The notes under the pieces were generated by a model. That model was given only the letters and a program-made list of their open reading frames with translations. It made no database searches and had not been told where the DNA came from. Below are positions 49,011 through 57,645 of a stretch of 64,000 nucleotides of DNA, piece by piece; within the stretch, counting starts at the first letter, position 1; each line of letters begins with the position of its first letter. The stretch is from contig NZ_CP089588.1 of NCBI RefSeq assembly GCF_021249345.1, positions 2,294,001 to 2,358,000 on the forward strand. The letters are read 5' to 3'. The stretch is from Halobacterium wangiae (GTDB taxonomy: Archaea > Halobacteriota > Halobacteria > Halobacteriales > Halobacteriaceae). Made by a program: the position numbers and the translations under genes.

Positions 49011-49026
49011 GTAAAACGTACTTTCC
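49011..49026. promoter_or_regulatory. Imperfect third operator copy over the DUF2178-xre promoter
   Basis: On the minus strand ggaaagtacgttttac matches the palindrome unit gtaaagtatgctttac at 13 of 16 positions. It covers the TATA-like box (49010-49017) of the DUF2178-xre operon, the same placement as the tandem copies over the other promoter. This supports autoregulation by the Xre protein. Confidence 0.6.
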
Positions 49027-49066
49027 ACCGAGGTTGGCGGGAGAGACCAGCATCGGCGCGCGGACC

Positions 49067-49131
49067 GCGCCGTGAGCAGAGAGCGGTGCGCGCTTTGCGC
49101 GCACCCGACGAAATAAGAAGGTCCGTTAGTA
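49067..49131 (-). terminator. korB terminator module shared with phoU
   Basis: After the korB codons TAC-TAA come cggaccttcttatt, the hairpin ggtgcgcgc-ttt-gcgcgcacc (49085-49105), then tctgctcacggcgc. The flanks match those after phoU (32785-32843), while the hairpin sequence differs. The T-rich stretch fits U-tract termination. Confidence 0.6.
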
Positions 49132-49995
49132 GAACTCGCGGACGAGGTCCGTCGCGCCGTCGGGGGCGCCGTCCGGAATCTCGGCCATGTTCTCCGTGAC
49201 GCCGTGGGCCTCGTGGTACGGGACGGAGTCCTCGTTCTGGTAGAGGATGCCCATGTATTCCTTGTCGGCCTCGAGGATGGCGTCCTTGGCCTGGTTGTAG
49301 TCCGTCGGGTCGTAGTCGTCCTCCTCGGAGAGGTCGACGAGGCTGTCCCGGAAGTAGTCGTACGTGTCCACGTCGTTGAACGTGACACACGGACTGAAGC
49401 AGTTCACGAGACTGAAGCCGTCGTGCTCGATGGCCTCCTGGACGATCTCCGTGTGACGCATCGCGTCCGAGGAGAAGCTCTGGGCGATGAACGATCCGCC
49501 GGCCGCCATCGCGAGCGCGAGCGGGTTGACCGGGGGCTGCTTCGGCCCCTCTGGGGTCGTCGCCGTCTCGAAGTCCGGTCGGCTGGTCGGGGACGCCTGG
49601 CCCTTGGTGAGGCCGTAGATGCGGTTGTCCATCACGACGTACGTGATGTCGACGTTCCGGCGAACGGCGTGGACGAAGTGGCCCGCGCCGATGGAGTAGC
49701 CGTCGCCGTCGCCGCCCGCGACCATCACTTCGAGGTCCGGGTTGGCGAGTTTGACGCCGGTGCCCACCGGGAGCGCGCGGCCGTGGACGCCGTGGAGGGC
49801 GTACGACCGCATGTACGTCCCGATCTTGCCGGAACAACCGATACCCGCGACGACGAACGTGTCGTCGGGCGAGTTACCGGTCTCGGCGAGTGCTTTCATC
49901 ATCCCGTTCATGGTGCCGAAGTCGCCACAGCCGGGACACCACGTGGGCTGCTTGTCGGACTTGAAGTCGGTGAATCGGACGTTCTCTGAGCTCAT
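49126..49995 (-). CDS. korB: 2-oxoacid:ferredoxin oxidoreductase beta subunit
   Basis: This 289-residue thiamine-diphosphate subunit has a CxxC cluster site in QPTWCPGCGDFGTMNGMMKA and GIGCSGKIGTYM. The TPP/Mg motif is VAGGDGDGYSIGAGHFVHAV and MDNRIYGLTKGQASPTS. It works with KorA to convert a 2-oxoacid (2-oxoglutarate or pyruvate) and CoA into acyl-CoA, CO2 and reduced ferredoxin. The 289/581 subunit sizes suit 2-oxoglutarate oxidoreductase of Halobacterium rather than the larger pyruvate enzyme, an inference. It overlaps korA by 4 nt. Confidence 0.93.
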   Translation of the reverse strand: MSSENVRFTDFKSDKQPTWCPGCGDFGTMNGMMKALAETGNSPDDTFVVAGIGCSGKIGTYMRSYALHGVHGRALPVGTGVKLANPDLEVMVAGGDGDGYSIGAGHFVHAVRRNVDITYVVMDNRIYGLTKGQASPTSRPDFETATTPEGPKQPPVNPLALAMAAGGSFIAQSFSSDAMRHTEIVQEAIEHDGFSLVNCFSPCVTFNDVDTYDYFRDSLVDLSEEDDYDPTDYNQAKDAILEADKEYMGILYQNEDSVPYHEAHGVTENMAEIPDGAPDGATDLVREFY

Positions 49996-51737
49996 GCTAG
50001 GGTCTCCTTGATCTCGGCGGCGAGTTCGTCTGCCTTGAAGTCGACGCCGTCGTACTTGTTGATGCGCTCGACGCGCTCGAGGACGTCGTGTTCGACGACG
50101 TCTGCGAACTGGCCGGTCGCGTTGGCTTCGACGACTACGACGTCCTCTGCGGCCTTGACCTCGTCGCTGAGGTCGGGGCGCGGGAAGATGTACGGCACCG
50201 AGATGACGCGGACGTTCACGCCGTCCTCGTCGAGGTAGTCGAGCGCCTCGACGAGCGTCCCCTCGTTCGACCCCCACGAGATGACGAGGCTGTCGGCCTC
50301 GCTGTCGCCGAACTCGCGGTAGTCGAAGTTCTCCTGCTCGATGGCAGTGTCGACCTTGCGGTAGCGCTTGTCGACCTGCTCGACGCGGACGTCCGTGTCC
50401 TCGGTCCGGCGCCCGAGCTCGTCGTGCTCGAGGCCCGTGGACATGTGGACGCCGCCCTTCGTGCCGGGGAGCGCGCGCGGACTGACACCGTCGGCCGTGA
50501 CGGCGTGTGGCTGGAACTGTTCTTTCTCGTTCTGCCAGGCCGAGATGTCGCCCTCGTCGACGAGCTTCCCGCGGTCGACTTCGACCTCGTCCATGTCGAA
50601 CTCGTCCGGTTCGTAGGTGCGCTCGGTGACCGCCATCGAGAGGTCGGCGGTGAGGTACACCGGCACCTGGTACTTCTCCGCGAGGTTGAACGCCTCGACG
50701 GTCTTGTGGAAACACTCCGCGACGGAGGTGGGCGCGACGACGAAGCGCGGAATCTCGCCGTGGCCGCCCTTCAGCATCATGTTCAGGTCGCCCTGCTCCT
50801 GCTTGGTCGGCATCCCCGTGGAGGGACCCGAGCGCATCACGTTCGTGATGACCAGCGGCGTCTCGCTGGTGGCGACGAGCCCGAACGTCTCGGCCATCAG
50901 GTCGATACCCGGGCCGGACGTCGCGGTCATCGAGCGAGCCCCGGCGCGGGCGGCGCCGAGCGCGAGGTTGATGGCCGCGAGTTCGTCCTCTGCCTGGACG
51001 ACGTGGCCGCCGAACTGCTCGATGCGGCCGGTGAGGTACTCCATCACGTCGGTCGCGGGCGTGATGGGGTAGCCGGCGTAGAACCGGCAGCCAGCGGCGA
51101 TGGCGCCCATGCCGATGGCCTCGTCGCCGTTCAGCAGGACGTAGTCGTTGTCGGTCGTGTCCAGCGAGTAGCGGGGGCCCTCCTCTGCGAAGTGCTCCTC
51201 GACGTACTCGGAGCCGAGGCGGGCGGCCTGTTTGTTGTTCTCGACGATGCTCTCCCCCTTGTTGCCGAAGCGCTTCTCGAGGGACTCGTCGAGGTTCTCG
51301 ATGGGGAAGTCGGCGACGGCGCAGACGGCGCCGAGCGCGACCACGTTGCGCATGATGGCGCCGCCGGCGTCCTCCGCCAGCGACTTCAGCGGGACGTCGA
51401 GACCGGTCACGTCTTCGGGCGCCTCGAAGTCCGAGAACTCCGTGCGTTCCCCGTCGTAGATGATGACGGAGTCCTCGTGGAGTTCGTCGAGATTCTCGTC
51501 GACGGTGCGCTCTGTGAGCGCGATGAGGATGTCGAGGCGGTCGACCACGCTCTGTACCTGGTCGACCGACGTTCGGACCTTGTACGCCGTGTAGCCACCC
51601 CGGATGCGAGAGGCGAAGTCCTTCGAGGTGAACACGTGCCGGCCGGCGCGCGAGAGCGCCTGTGCGAAGATCTTGCCGGTCGAAGCGATTCCATCGCCGG
51701 CCTCGCCGCCGATGGCCCAGTTCAGGTCGTCGTGCAT
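49992..51737 (-). CDS. korA: 2-oxoacid:ferredoxin oxidoreductase alpha subunit (gamma-alpha fusion)
   Basis: This 581-residue protein has a gamma-type N-terminal domain (about 1-185: NWAIGGEAGDGIASTGKIFA, SRIRGGYTAYKVRT) fused to the alpha-type pyrimidine-binding domain (about 200-581: FYAGYPITPATDVMEYLTGR, AEDELAAINLALGAARAGAR, TATSGPGIDLMAETFGLV, RSGPSTGMPTKQEQGDLNMM). The C-terminal VISWGSNEGTLVEALDYL domain binds CoA. With KorB it forms an alpha2beta2 enzyme that replaces 2-oxoacid dehydrogenases in haloarchaea. A T-rich box (gcctttttgc on the minus strand, about 51766-51775) precedes the ATG at 51737. Confidence 0.94.
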   Translation of the reverse strand: MHDDLNWAIGGEAGDGIASTGKIFAQALSRAGRHVFTSKDFASRIRGGYTAYKVRTSVDQVQSVVDRLDILIALTERTVDENLDELHEDSVIIYDGERTEFSDFEAPEDVTGLDVPLKSLAEDAGGAIMRNVVALGAVCAVADFPIENLDESLEKRFGNKGESIVENNKQAARLGSEYVEEHFAEEGPRYSLDTTDNDYVLLNGDEAIGMGAIAAGCRFYAGYPITPATDVMEYLTGRIEQFGGHVVQAEDELAAINLALGAARAGARSMTATSGPGIDLMAETFGLVATSETPLVITNVMRSGPSTGMPTKQEQGDLNMMLKGGHGEIPRFVVAPTSVAECFHKTVEAFNLAEKYQVPVYLTADLSMAVTERTYEPDEFDMDEVEVDRGKLVDEGDISAWQNEKEQFQPHAVTADGVSPRALPGTKGGVHMSTGLEHDELGRRTEDTDVRVEQVDKRYRKVDTAIEQENFDYREFGDSEADSLVISWGSNEGTLVEALDYLDEDGVNVRVISVPYIFPRPDLSDEVKAAEDVVVVEANATGQFADVVEHDVLERVERINKYDGVDFKADELAAEIKETLA

Positions 51738-52007
51738 GTACTAGCGGCTTGCCGCGCCGCGAGCAAAAAGGCTTCTGAAGCCGCATTCGGCGTCCAAACC
51801 GGGGAAGCACACCTGCTCTCCCCGAGAACTGGACGTTCGTCCAGTACTGCTGGTTCGAGTAGCTCTATCGGCGCCACGAGCCTCCAGTTCCGCCTGTCTG
51901 TCTACCACGAGTTCCGAACGGCGAACGGGGTCGCGTGACGGAGTGGGCGAGCGTGCGTGCACGGATCGGAAGCCAATCCATTTGAACCGCGAACGCGAAC
52001 GCTGAGC
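51738..52007. promoter_or_regulatory. Divergent promoter region korA / flavin reductase
   Basis: This is a 270-nt spacer. A TATA-like box for korA lies at 51766-51775 (minus) and one for the plus-strand gene at about 51979-51985 (atttgaa). An inverted repeat ctggacg-tt-cgtccag (51829-51844) is in the middle and could be an operator. No gene is seen. Confidence 0.45.
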
Positions 52008-52649
52008 ATGGACGAGACTGCAGTCGCCGTGCGCGAAGTCCGCGAGGTGGGGCCGGACACGGTCGCACTGACCTTCGCGGCGCCGGCGGAGTTCGCGGCG
52101 GAACCGGGACAGTTCGTGCGGATGCTCGCGGAGTTCGACGGCGAGGAGGAGGGGCGCTACTACACGCTGTCCTCGCCGACCGTCGAGGGGACGTTCGAGG
52201 TCACCGTCGGCGTCGACCCCGAGGGAGCACTCGGACCGTGGCTCGCCGACCGCGAACCCGGCGACGAGGTCCGCATCGAGGGCCCGTACGGCGACGACTA
52301 CTACGAGGGCGAGGAGTCGATCGTCCTGCTCGCGGGCGGTCCCGGCGTCGGCCCCGCCATCGGCATTGCGGAACGAGCGATCAGCGAGGGCGCTGAGGTC
52401 ACGCTCGTCTACCGGGACGACGAACCGGTCCACGAGGAGCGCCTCTCCGCGCTCTCCGTCGGTGGTGCGCGAGTCGTGTTCGTCACTGGCGACCTCTCGG
52501 ATGCCGTCCAGTCCGTCGCGGACCGTCCGGACGCAGCGGCGTTCGTCTACGGCTTCGCGGGCTTCTGCGAGGAGGCGGTCGACGCGCTCGACGACGCGGG
52601 CTTCGACACCGAGGGCGCGAAGGTCGAGAGCTTCGGCCCCGCGCCGTAA
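52008..52649 (+). CDS. FAD/NAD(P)-binding oxidoreductase (ferredoxin reductase-like)
   Basis: This 213-residue protein has a FAD-binding beta-barrel (GQFVRMLAEFDG, RYYTLSSPTVEGTFEVTVGV with the R-x-Y-S/T FAD motif, LGPWLADREPGDEVRIEGPYGD) and an NAD(P)-binding domain (SIVLLAGGPGVGPAIGIAER, VTLVYRDDEPVHEERLSALS, AAAFVYGFAGFCEEAVDAL). It resembles ferredoxin-NADP+ reductase/PyrK-type enzymes without an iron-sulfur domain. It likely moves electrons between NAD(P)H and a protein carrier. The ATG at 52008 (MDETAVAVREVREV) is chosen over the open frame to 51957. Confidence 0.84.
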   Translation: MDETAVAVREVREVGPDTVALTFAAPAEFAAEPGQFVRMLAEFDGEEEGRYYTLSSPTVEGTFEVTVGVDPEGALGPWLADREPGDEVRIEGPYGDDYYEGEESIVLLAGGPGVGPAIGIAERAISEGAEVTLVYRDDEPVHEERLSALSVGGARVVFVTGDLSDAVQSVADRPDAAAFVYGFAGFCEEAVDALDDAGFDTEGAKVESFGPAP

Positions 52650-52675
52650 CCGAGTCGCGCCGAAAGTCTCACTCC

Positions 52676-53065
52676 TCAGTGTTCGACGAACTCCACGAGC
52701 GCGCCGCCCGTCGACTTCGGGTGCAGGAACGCGACGTCGTGGCCCCAGGCGCCCGGCCGCGGTTTCTCGTCGATGAGGTCGACCCCAGCCTCGCGAGCGG
52801 TTTCGAGGGCGGCGGCGATGTCGTCGGTCGCGAGCGCGACGTGGTGGATGCCCCCGCCGCGGTTCTCCAGGTACCGGCCGATGGTCGTCCCCTCTTCGAC
52901 GGGTTCGAGCAGTTCGAAGTAGCCCTCGCCGTCGAGTTCGAGGAAGACGACGCGGAGGCCGTCGAACGTCTCCTCGTGGACGAGTGGCGCGTCGAACAAC
53001 TCGGTGTACAGGTCGGCGAGGCCGCTGGCGTCGTCGGTGGCGACGCCGACGTGGTCTACGTGCAT
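52676..53065 (-). CDS. mce: Methylmalonyl-CoA epimerase
   Basis: This 129-residue glyoxalase-fold enzyme interconverts (2R)- and (2S)-methylmalonyl-CoA. Motifs are MHVDHVGVATDDASGLADLY, HEETFDGLRVVFLELDGEGY, GGIHHVALATDDIAAALET and AFLHPKSTGGALVEFVEH; His and Glu residues in these blocks are metal ligands. The ATG at 53065 is used; the frame is open 10 codons further. The mutase catalytic subunit is nearby on the same strand (54163-55833), and an SDR gene lies between them. Confidence 0.92.
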   Translation of the reverse strand: MHVDHVGVATDDASGLADLYTELFDAPLVHEETFDGLRVVFLELDGEGYFELLEPVEEGTTIGRYLENRGGGIHHVALATDDIAAALETAREAGVDLIDEKPRPGAWGHDVAFLHPKSTGGALVEFVEH

Positions 53066-53120
53066 ACCCGTCCGGAGACGGCGGCCGGCCATCAAGGCTG
53101 CGGCGAGCGGCCGCGGACGC

Positions 53121-54074
53121 CTAGTGGGTCGCAGTGGGGGTCGGCAGGTCGAACTGCACGCCGGTGAGGTCCTCGGAGACGTCCCAGAGTGGCCGTGCGA
53201 CGTCGCGGTCGTACGACCGGTCGCTGGAGGACTGCTCGGTCGGGTGGCCGCGCATGTTCAGCAGGCCGCCGGGACCGACGTACTCGCCGCCGTCGACGTC
53301 GGGGTGGGTGGCGGCGTACAGCATCGGCCACGCGCCGCGTTCGGCGCTCTGGGCGAAGACGGCGTTCGCGACCTGCATCCCGAACAGGCGGAGGCGCGAG
53401 CCGGCCTGCTCCGGGCCCCGGCGCTGGAGGTTCGTGTCGGCGTACCCCGGGTGGCAGGCGACGCTCGCCACGCTCGCGTTCGCGGCGCGGAGTCGCCGGT
53501 CGAGTTCGTACGCGAACAGCACGTTCGCGAGTTTCGACTGCGCGTACGCCGCCCACTTGTCGTAGTCCGCCTCGCTCTGGAGGTCCTCGAAGTCGATGCG
53601 GCCGCGTTCGTGGACGCCACTCGACTGCGTGACGACGCGGGTCTGCCCGTTCGTCCGCCGGAGTGTATCGAGCAGGCCCGCGGTGAGCGCGACGTGCCCG
53701 AGGTGGTTCACGCCGAACTGCGTCTCGAAGTCGTCGGCGGTCTCCGAGCGCGGAATCGCCATGACGCCGGCGTTGTTGCAGAGCACGTGGATCGCGTCGA
53801 ACTCGGTCCGGTACCACTCCGCGAACGCCCGCACCGAGTCGAGATCCGCGAGGTCGAGTTCGGCGACGGTGAGCGACGCACCCGCGTACTCGTCCGCGAC
53901 GGCTCGTTTGGCTTCCTGCCCGCGCTCTGTGCTCCGGACGGCCAGTACGACGTGCGCGCCGGCGGCGGCGAACGCCCGCGTCGCCTCGAAGCCGACGCCG
54001 CTGTTCGCGCCAGTCACGACGACCTGCCGGCCGGCCTGCGAGGGCATCTGTTCGGGGGTCCAGTCGGTACTCAT
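53121..54074 (-). CDS. Short-chain dehydrogenase/reductase
   Basis: This 317-residue SDR has the NAD(P) loop QVVVTGANSGVGFEATRAFA (about 17-36), HVLCNNAGVMAIPRSETADD (NNAG), and VVTQSSGVHERGRIDF (Ser). The catalytic YAQSK (YxxxK) is in KWAAYAQSKLANVLFAYELD, and SVACHPGYADTNLQRRGPE follows. It is similar to retinol dehydrogenase/WW-domain oxidoreductase-type extended SDRs. The substrate is unknown. The ATG at 54074 (MSTDWTPEQMPSQ) is chosen; the frame runs 9 codons further. Confidence 0.87.
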   Translation of the reverse strand: MSTDWTPEQMPSQAGRQVVVTGANSGVGFEATRAFAAAGAHVVLAVRSTERGQEAKRAVADEYAGASLTVAELDLADLDSVRAFAEWYRTEFDAIHVLCNNAGVMAIPRSETADDFETQFGVNHLGHVALTAGLLDTLRRTNGQTRVVTQSSGVHERGRIDFEDLQSEADYDKWAAYAQSKLANVLFAYELDRRLRAANASVASVACHPGYADTNLQRRGPEQAGSRLRLFGMQVANAVFAQSAERGAWPMLYAATHPDVDGGEYVGPGGLLNMRGHPTEQSSSDRSYDRDVARPLWDVSEDLTGVQFDLPTPTATH

Positions 54075-54162
54075 GGTTCTCCGTTCGTGACCGAGTGACA
54101 AAGTTCCGGGGCGTTCCGGTGTGTGTCGCCGCGACCGCGGCGGGACTGGCTCGGACCGCCGC

Positions 54163-55833
54163 TCAGGGACGGTGTTCGCCGAAGACGTCGCGGAGCGTGT
54201 TGCAGATCTCGCCGACGCTGGCGTACGCCTTCACGGCGTCCACGATGTAGGGCATCAGGTTCTCGTCGCTCTCTGCGGCGTCCCGGAGCGCCGCAAGCGC
54301 GTCCTCCACGGCCGCCTCGTCGCGGTCGTCCTTGACGGCCTCCAGGCCGTTCACCTTGCGCTGTTCGTCCTCCTCGGTGACCTCCTCGATGTCGACTTCG
54401 GCCTCCTCGTCGACCTGGAACTCGTTGACCCCGACGATGACGCGGTCCTTCTCCTCGACCTCCTCCTGGCGCTCGAAGGCGACGTCCTGGATCTGGCGCT
54501 GGACCCACTGGTCCTCGACGGCCTGGCGCATCCCGCCCTGCTGTTCGACCTCGTCGATGAGGTCCAGTGCCTTTGCCTCGACGTCGTCGGTCAGCGATTC
54601 GACGTAGTAGGAGCCCGCGAGCGGGTCGATGGTGTCGGCCGCGCCGGACTCGTGGGCGAGGATCTGCTGGGTGCGCAGCGCGGTCCGCACGGAGTCCTCC
54701 GTGGGAATCGAGAGCGCCTCGTCCTTCCCGTTCGTGTGGAGGCTCTGCGTCCCGCCGAGGACGGCCGCGAGCGCCTGGTAGGCCACGCGGACGATGTTGT
54801 TGTCGATCTGCTGAGCGGTGAGCGTCGACCCCGCGGTCTGCGTGTGGAACTTCAGCTGCTTGCTCTTCGGGCTCTCGGCGCCGAAGCGCTCCTCCATGAT
54901 CGTCGCCCACATGCGACGGGCGGCGCGGAACTTCGCGACCTCCTCGAGGATGTTGTTGTGGGCGTTGAAGAAGAAGGAGAGCTGTGGCGCGAACTCGTCG
55001 ACGTCGAGGCCGGCGTCGAGGGCGGTCTCGACGTACTCGATGCCGTCGGCGAGCGTGAACGCGATCTCCTGGGCGGCGGTCGCACCAGCCTCGCGGATGT
55101 GGTAGCCGGAGATGGAGATGGTGTTGAACTTCGGCGTCTCGTCGGCGCAGAACTCGAAGATGTCCGTGATGACGCGCATCGAGGGCTCCGGCGGGAAGAT
55201 GTAGGTGTTGCGCGCGACGTACTCCTTGAGGATGTCGTTCTGGATGGTACCCCGGAGCTCCTCGCGGTCGACGCCCTGCTTGTCCCCCACGGCGATGTAC
55301 ATCGCGAGCAGCACGCTGGCGGGGGCGTTGATGGTCATCGACGTCGACACCTCGTCCAGCGGGATCCCCTTAAACACCCGCTCGAAGTCCGCGAGCGTGT
55401 CGATGGCGACCCCCGACTTGCCGACCTCACCCTGGGCCATCGTGGCGTCTGAGTCGTAGCCCATCTGGGTCGGCAGGTCGAACGCCATCGACAGCCCGGT
55501 CTGGCCCTGGTCGAGCAGGTAGTGGAACCGCTCGTTGGTTTCGTCGGGCGTCCCGAAGCCGGCGTACTGCCGCATCGTCCACAGCCGACCCCGATACATC
55601 GTGGGGTAGGGACCCCGTGTGTAGGGCTCCTCGCCCGGGAACCCGAGGTCCTCCTCGTAGTCGAGTTCCGAGACGTCCTCGGGCGTGTAGAGGCGGTCGA
55701 CCGGCTGGCCGCCGGTGTCCGTCGTGAACTGTTCCTGGCGCTCGCCGAACCGGTCGAGCGTGGGTCCGAGCGTGTCGGCCTCCCACTCCTCCCGGGACTC
55801 GCGGATGCGCTCGAGGTCCTCGGAATCGTACAT
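54163..55833 (-). CDS. Methylmalonyl-CoA mutase, large (catalytic) subunit
   Basis: This 556-residue catalytic TIM barrel of methylmalonyl-CoA mutase shows [20 protein letters not shown]-type opening, [78 protein letters not shown], and [16 protein letters not shown]. It lacks the B12-binding domain (DxHxxG), which must be a separate small subunit not found in this window. It isomerises (2R)-methylmalonyl-CoA to succinyl-CoA in propionate use or in the haloarchaeal methylaspartate cycle. A TATA-like cattaag lies about 27 nt upstream of the ATG. Confidence 0.94.
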   Translation of the reverse strand: MYDSEDLERIRESREEWEADTLGPTLDRFGERQEQFTTDTGGQPVDRLYTPEDVSELDYEEDLGFPGEEPYTRGPYPTMYRGRLWTMRQYAGFGTPDETNERFHYLLDQGQTGLSMAFDLPTQMGYDSDATMAQGEVGKSGVAIDTLADFERVFKGIPLDEVSTSMTINAPASVLLAMYIAVGDKQGVDREELRGTIQNDILKEYVARNTYIFPPEPSMRVITDIFEFCADETPKFNTISISGYHIREAGATAAQEIAFTLADGIEYVETALDAGLDVDEFAPQLSFFFNAHNNILEEVAKFRAARRMWATIMEERFGAESPKSKQLKFHTQTAGSTLTAQQIDNNIVRVAYQALAAVLGGTQSLHTNGKDEALSIPTEDSVRTALRTQQILAHESGAADTIDPLAGSYYVESLTDDVEAKALDLIDEVEQQGGMRQAVEDQWVQRQIQDVAFERQEEVEEKDRVIVGVNEFQVDEEAEVDIEEVTEEDEQRKVNGLEAVKDDRDEAAVEDALAALRDAAESDENLMPYIVDAVKAYASVGEICNTLRDVFGEHRP

Positions 55834-55885
55834 TACCTAGGCGAACGGGGAGCGTCGTCTTAATGCTTGTACGTTCGTCGGAATA

Positions 55886-56941
55886 TCACCGGACGACGAC
55901 TCGCTCCGTCTCGGGGTCGATCTCGACCTCCCGGCCGATCGGCATCGGGGCGACCGGGTTCGTGTGCCCCCAATCGAGGCCACACACCACGGGCGCGTCA
56001 GGGTTGTAGCGCCCGACCCACTCGACGACGGCGTCGTAGACCTCTTCGCGGTAGCGTTCGCGGTCGCCGCCCGGCGGGCCGGCTGCGTAGCTCCGGGTCG
56101 GCGGGCGCCCGACGAGTACGCCGTCGAAGCGCTCCAGTAGCCCGCGTTCGCCCATCGCCATCAGGCTCCCGCCGACCATCGTCGGCGACGGGAGGTCCTG
56201 GGCCGTCTCGACGCAGAGCACGGCACCGTCGAGGCGTTCGAGGTCGGGGAGGTGGCGCTCGCTGGCGAGGTGCCAGTCGATGATGGCGCGGCAACCGCCC
56301 CAGAGCCGACCGGTCACGACCTCGTCGCCGCCAGCCCACCGCCACCCGGGGTTGGGTTCGTACTCCGGGCGTTCGCCGAGCAGACACGGGTCCGACCACC
56401 AGTGGCTCGGCTCGTCCGTCCACTCGTCGCTGGCTTCCAGTTCGCCCCCGGGGTCCTCGAAGAACACCCGCCGGCAGTAGTGTTCGGTGTACTCGGGGAC
56501 GCCGCCGGGAGTCGCGATCTCGTTCAGGAGCTGACCGCCGTTGAACGACACGACGCCGTGCTTCCAGAGGTAGAGCCCGAGGTTCGTGTTGTCGCTCATC
56601 CCGTAGAACCGCGTCGCCTGCTCGCGGAGCACGTCCGCGTCGAGGTGCTTCAGCACCCGTAACTGGTCGGCGCCGCCGATGGTCGCGAATATTCCCTCGA
56701 TCTCCGGGTCGCGGAACGCGGCGTGGAGGTCGGCGGCGCGCGCTCGCGGATTGTCGGCGAGGAACTCGTCGCCCTGCCGGGCCGTCGGGTACACCACGGG
56801 CTCGAGGTCGAAGACGTCCCGGAGGCGGTCGAGGGCGAGTTCGAGCAGGTGCGGTGCGTTCCGAGCACCACCGGAGGACGGTGCGACGACGGCGACGCTG
56901 TCGCCGGGTTCCATCGGTGGCGGCGTGACGAACTCCGTCAT
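55886..56941 (-). CDS. S66-family peptidase (LD-carboxypeptidase/MccF-like)
   Basis: This 351-residue serine carboxypeptidase-like protein begins MEPGDSVAVVAPSSGGARNA and contains IEGIFATIGGADQLRVLKHL. The nucleophile Ser is in FYGMSDNTNLGLYL, the Glu in AVLCVETAQDLPSP, and the His in VCGLDWGHTNPVAPMPIG. It belongs to the MccF-like subgroup, which cleaves amide or acyl-sulfamoyl bonds, for example in microcin C-type toxins; archaea lack murein, so a detoxification or other amide substrate is more likely than LD-peptides. The ATG at 56941 is chosen over the open frame to 56968. Confidence 0.84.
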   Translation of the reverse strand: MTEFVTPPPMEPGDSVAVVAPSSGGARNAPHLLELALDRLRDVFDLEPVVYPTARQGDEFLADNPRARAADLHAAFRDPEIEGIFATIGGADQLRVLKHLDADVLREQATRFYGMSDNTNLGLYLWKHGVVSFNGGQLLNEIATPGGVPEYTEHYCRRVFFEDPGGELEASDEWTDEPSHWWSDPCLLGERPEYEPNPGWRWAGGDEVVTGRLWGGCRAIIDWHLASERHLPDLERLDGAVLCVETAQDLPSPTMVGGSLMAMGERGLLERFDGVLVGRPPTRSYAAGPPGGDRERYREEVYDAVVEWVGRYNPDAPVVCGLDWGHTNPVAPMPIGREVEIDPETERVVVR

Positions 56942-56986
56942 ACCACGCCGGTCACCCGCCGCGCTCAAAAGCCTTCGCGGGCCGTG

Positions 56987-57553
56987 TCACTTGCTCCCGG
57001 TGTCGTACTTGTACGTCGCCGAGTCCGGGTCGATCCCGAAGTCCTCGGGGGTCTCCGGGTCGTCGGTGCCCTCCTCGTCGGAGAACCGTCGCCGGAGTCG
57101 GAGCGGAATCGCGAACTCCTCGAAGTCGAGGTGGAACGGCTCCGCGTTCGGCCGGTAGTCGCGGACGGCGTCGAGTCGCGCGGGGAGCGGCTCGGGGAGG
57201 TCCTCGGCGTCCACGCGCTCGAAGCCGAACTGCGAGAGGTAGTCGCCCTCGTCGGAGAGCGCGTACGCCCCCTCGAAGCCCTGTTCGCGGGCTTCGTCCA
57301 TGAGGAACTCCAGGAGCCGTGCACCGACGCCCTGGCCGCGGTACTCCTCCAGGACGCCGATGTTCGTGAACTCGCAGACCGGTTCCCCGGCGTCGTGGGC
57401 GCGGAGTCGAGCGAACCCGGCGCGCTCCCGGGTGTCGTCCTCGATCGCGAGCACGTAGTCTCGCGAGCGGAACGCCGGGTCCTCGAACCCGTACTCGTCG
57501 AGGCGGTCGAGCAGCCACACCTCCTCGTGTTTCTTGGCGTCCCGTGCTTGCAT
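56987..57553 (-). CDS. GNAT-family N-acetyltransferase
   Basis: This 188-residue protein (MQARDAKKHEEVWLLDRLDE) has the acetyl-CoA motif in NIGVLEEYRGQGVGARLLEF (Q/R-x-x-G-x-G/A, about 80-95). AYALSDEGDYLSQFGFERVD resembles the C-terminal aromatic motif of single-domain GNATs. The C-terminal 50 residues are acidic (DPETPEDFGIDPDSATYKYD) with no clear fold. The substrate is unknown. The ATG at 57553 is used; an in-frame start further upstream gives unlikely residues. A T-rich box (ccctttt) lies about 27 nt upstream. Confidence 0.82.
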   Translation of the reverse strand: MQARDAKKHEEVWLLDRLDEYGFEDPAFRSRDYVLAIEDDTRERAGFARLRAHDAGEPVCEFTNIGVLEEYRGQGVGARLLEFLMDEAREQGFEGAYALSDEGDYLSQFGFERVDAEDLPEPLPARLDAVRDYRPNAEPFHLDFEEFAIPLRLRRRFSDEEGTDDPETPEDFGIDPDSATYKYDTGSK

Positions 57554-57645
57554 CACACCTGGTTGTTGGACCGGGGTGGGGAAAAGGGTTTGCGGACCGG
57601 TATATCTCGGGAGCGCCAGGAGGAGTGTCGTCACCAGGCCCGCCG

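Noticed and set aside
50088-51938. Plus-strand frame of 616 codons opposite korA
   Set aside because: Shadow of korA; no recognisable domain and no promoter.
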